DNA of 61,717 nucleotides, taken from Flavobacteriales bacterium. GTDB taxonomy: Bacteria; Bacteroidota; Bacteroidia; Flavobacteriales_D; Crocinitomicaceae. Every line of letters starts with the position of its first letter. Position 1 is the first letter of the stretch. The stretch covers positions 1 through 61,717 of the forward strand of contig JAKSBJ010000231.1 in assembly GCA_022361195.1 (NCBI GenBank), given 5' to 3'. Positions 61,134 through 61,717 of the stretch are shown here, piece by piece. The notes under the pieces were generated by a model. It had not been told where the DNA came from and searched no databases. It saw only the letters and a list, made by a program, of their open reading frames with translations. The translations under genes were made by a program, and so were the position numbers.

Positions 61134-61717
61134 ATTAGTTCAGCGCATAATATCACCGTTATTTTAGGTCCAACTGCTTGTGGAAAGACCGAATTAGCTT
61201 GCGCTTTAGCAGCTGAAATAGATGCTGAAATTATTTCGGCTGATTCTCGCCAATTGTACCGTCAAATGGACATTGGAACAGGCAAGGACCTGGAGGAGTA
61301 TGTAGTTGATGGAGTGAAGATTCCTTATCACCTTATTGATATTAAAGAGCCAGGTTATAAGTACAATATTGGTGAATTTCAGCAAGATTTTACACAGGCT
61401 TACCTGGATATTGTAGATAGAAATAAACCGGTCATTTTATGTGGCGGAAGTGGATTATACATTGAAACTGCCTTAAACGGGAATTCTTTCTTGGGTATTC
61501 CGGCTAATGTAACGCTCAGAGAGAGTTTTGAAAAAAAATCGGATGCTGAATTAAGGGAGTTGTATGAAGCTTTACCTCATTCTCTCAAAGAAAAACTCAA
61601 CTCCGAAACACGCAGACGAATTATAAGAGCCATTGAGGTGAATGAGTTCAAGAAAGAAAATCCGGATTGGGAAGAAATAAAACCTCTCAAACTTAATTAT
61701 ACCATTATTGGTTTGGA
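61134..61717 (+). CDS. miaA: tRNA dimethylallyltransferase MiaA (3' end outside window, non-ATG start)
   Basis: N-terminal ~194 residues of the enzyme that adds a dimethylallyl group to A37 of tRNAs reading UNN codons. Motifs: VILGPTACGKTELA, a P-loop with Cys where Ser is usual; IISADSRQLYRQMDIGTGK, the conserved substrate block; IPYHLIDIKEP; VILCGGSGLYIE. The gene runs off the right edge. The frame is open only from 61125, after a TAA at 61122-61124, and contains no ATG, GTG or TTG before the P-loop. The first possible starts are ATA (61128) and ATT (61134); I place the start at ATT because that gives a normal-length N-terminus. Confidence 0.85.
   Translation, partial: MSSAHNITVILGPTACGKTELACALAAEIDAEIISADSRQLYRQMDIGTGKDLEEYVVDGVKIPYHLIDIKEPGYKYNIGEFQQDFTQAYLDIVDRNKPVILCGGSGLYIETALNGNSFLGIPANVTLRESFEKKSDAELRELYEALPHSLKEKLNSETRRRIIRAIEVNEFKKENPDWEEIKPLKLNYTIIGL

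Noticed and set aside
1..61717. Mobile element, prophage or defence island
   Set aside because: No transposase, integrase, phage structural gene, terminal repeat or restriction gene was found; the WD40-caspase gene carries a secretion signal and has no defence neighbours.

Overview
The window reads as chromosomal DNA of a member of the Bacteroidota, most likely a marine or freshwater Flavobacteriales lineage (inference). The evidence is five secreted proteins ending in type IX secretion (T9SS) C-terminal sorting domains with YPNP-type motifs, many short lipoproteins with a Sec signal and a lipobox, Bacteroidota-typical families (DUF4907, choice-of-anchor B propellers, a Bacteroidota-type AMP nucleosidase, SiaB-like kinases, LptD next to an AmiC-type amidase and an MCE protein), low G+C by eye, and promoters of the Bacteroidota type (TTTG, about 19 bases, TAnnTTTG). 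I see no rRNA, tRNA, CRISPR array, insertion sequence, phage gene or integrase. Coding density is very high and only one gene-free stretch just exceeds 300 bases.

Layout. 1-7855 (+): the end of an unknown gene, a secreted beta/gamma-crystallin protein, two tandem 784-residue T9SS propeller proteins, and then, overlapping the second one, two lipoproteins (one of only 47 residues) and a PqiA-like membrane protein. 7852-17250: an envelope and redox block with LptD on the minus strand, then an exported amidase, an MCE/MlaD-like protein, a membrane Fe-S protein, a DUF1015 protein, a CCG-type Fe-S protein and a lipoprotein. 17383-25104: an alkaline-phosphatase-fold protein with weak metal motifs, a nitronate monooxygenase-like enzyme, a 1211-residue TraB/GumN fusion, an outer-membrane barrel and a family 2 glycosyltransferase. 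25271-33211: a large outer-membrane protein, an exported WD40-caspase protein, an RDD membrane protein, a DEAD-box helicase and a tandem SiaB-like double kinase. 33487-38162: a membrane C5-epimerase-like protein, a GH113-like lipoprotein, a hypothetical protein, a T9SS PI-PLC and a lipoprotein.

38232-45387 (-) is the most coherent functional unit: glycosylasparaginase, GH20 hexosaminidase, CutC-family protein and GH2 beta-mannosidase in one tight array, preceded by AMP nucleosidase. The three exported enzymes match the three bonds of a Man-GlcNAc-GlcNAc-Asn core, so I propose a compact N-glycan-core salvage operon.

45451-58530 holds a Cys-rich repeat lipoprotein with a clear terminator, an AI-2E-type permease, two different RecQ helicases, the TrkA/TrkH potassium system, a DUF4907 lipoprotein, two tandem T9SS kelch proteins and a PepD dipeptidase. 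58670-61717 (+) holds a branched-chain aminotransferase, shikimate dehydrogenase, a lipoprotein and the start of miaA, which has no ATG, GTG or TTG available upstream of its P-loop.

Two organisational themes recur. Four of the six convergent gene pairs share stop codons in a 4-base YTAG overlap and the other two are 7 bases apart. Several TAnnTTTG elements lie only 5-10 bases before an ATG, which suggests leaderless or nearly leaderless mRNAs. Assignments come from reading motifs by eye; no database search was possible.
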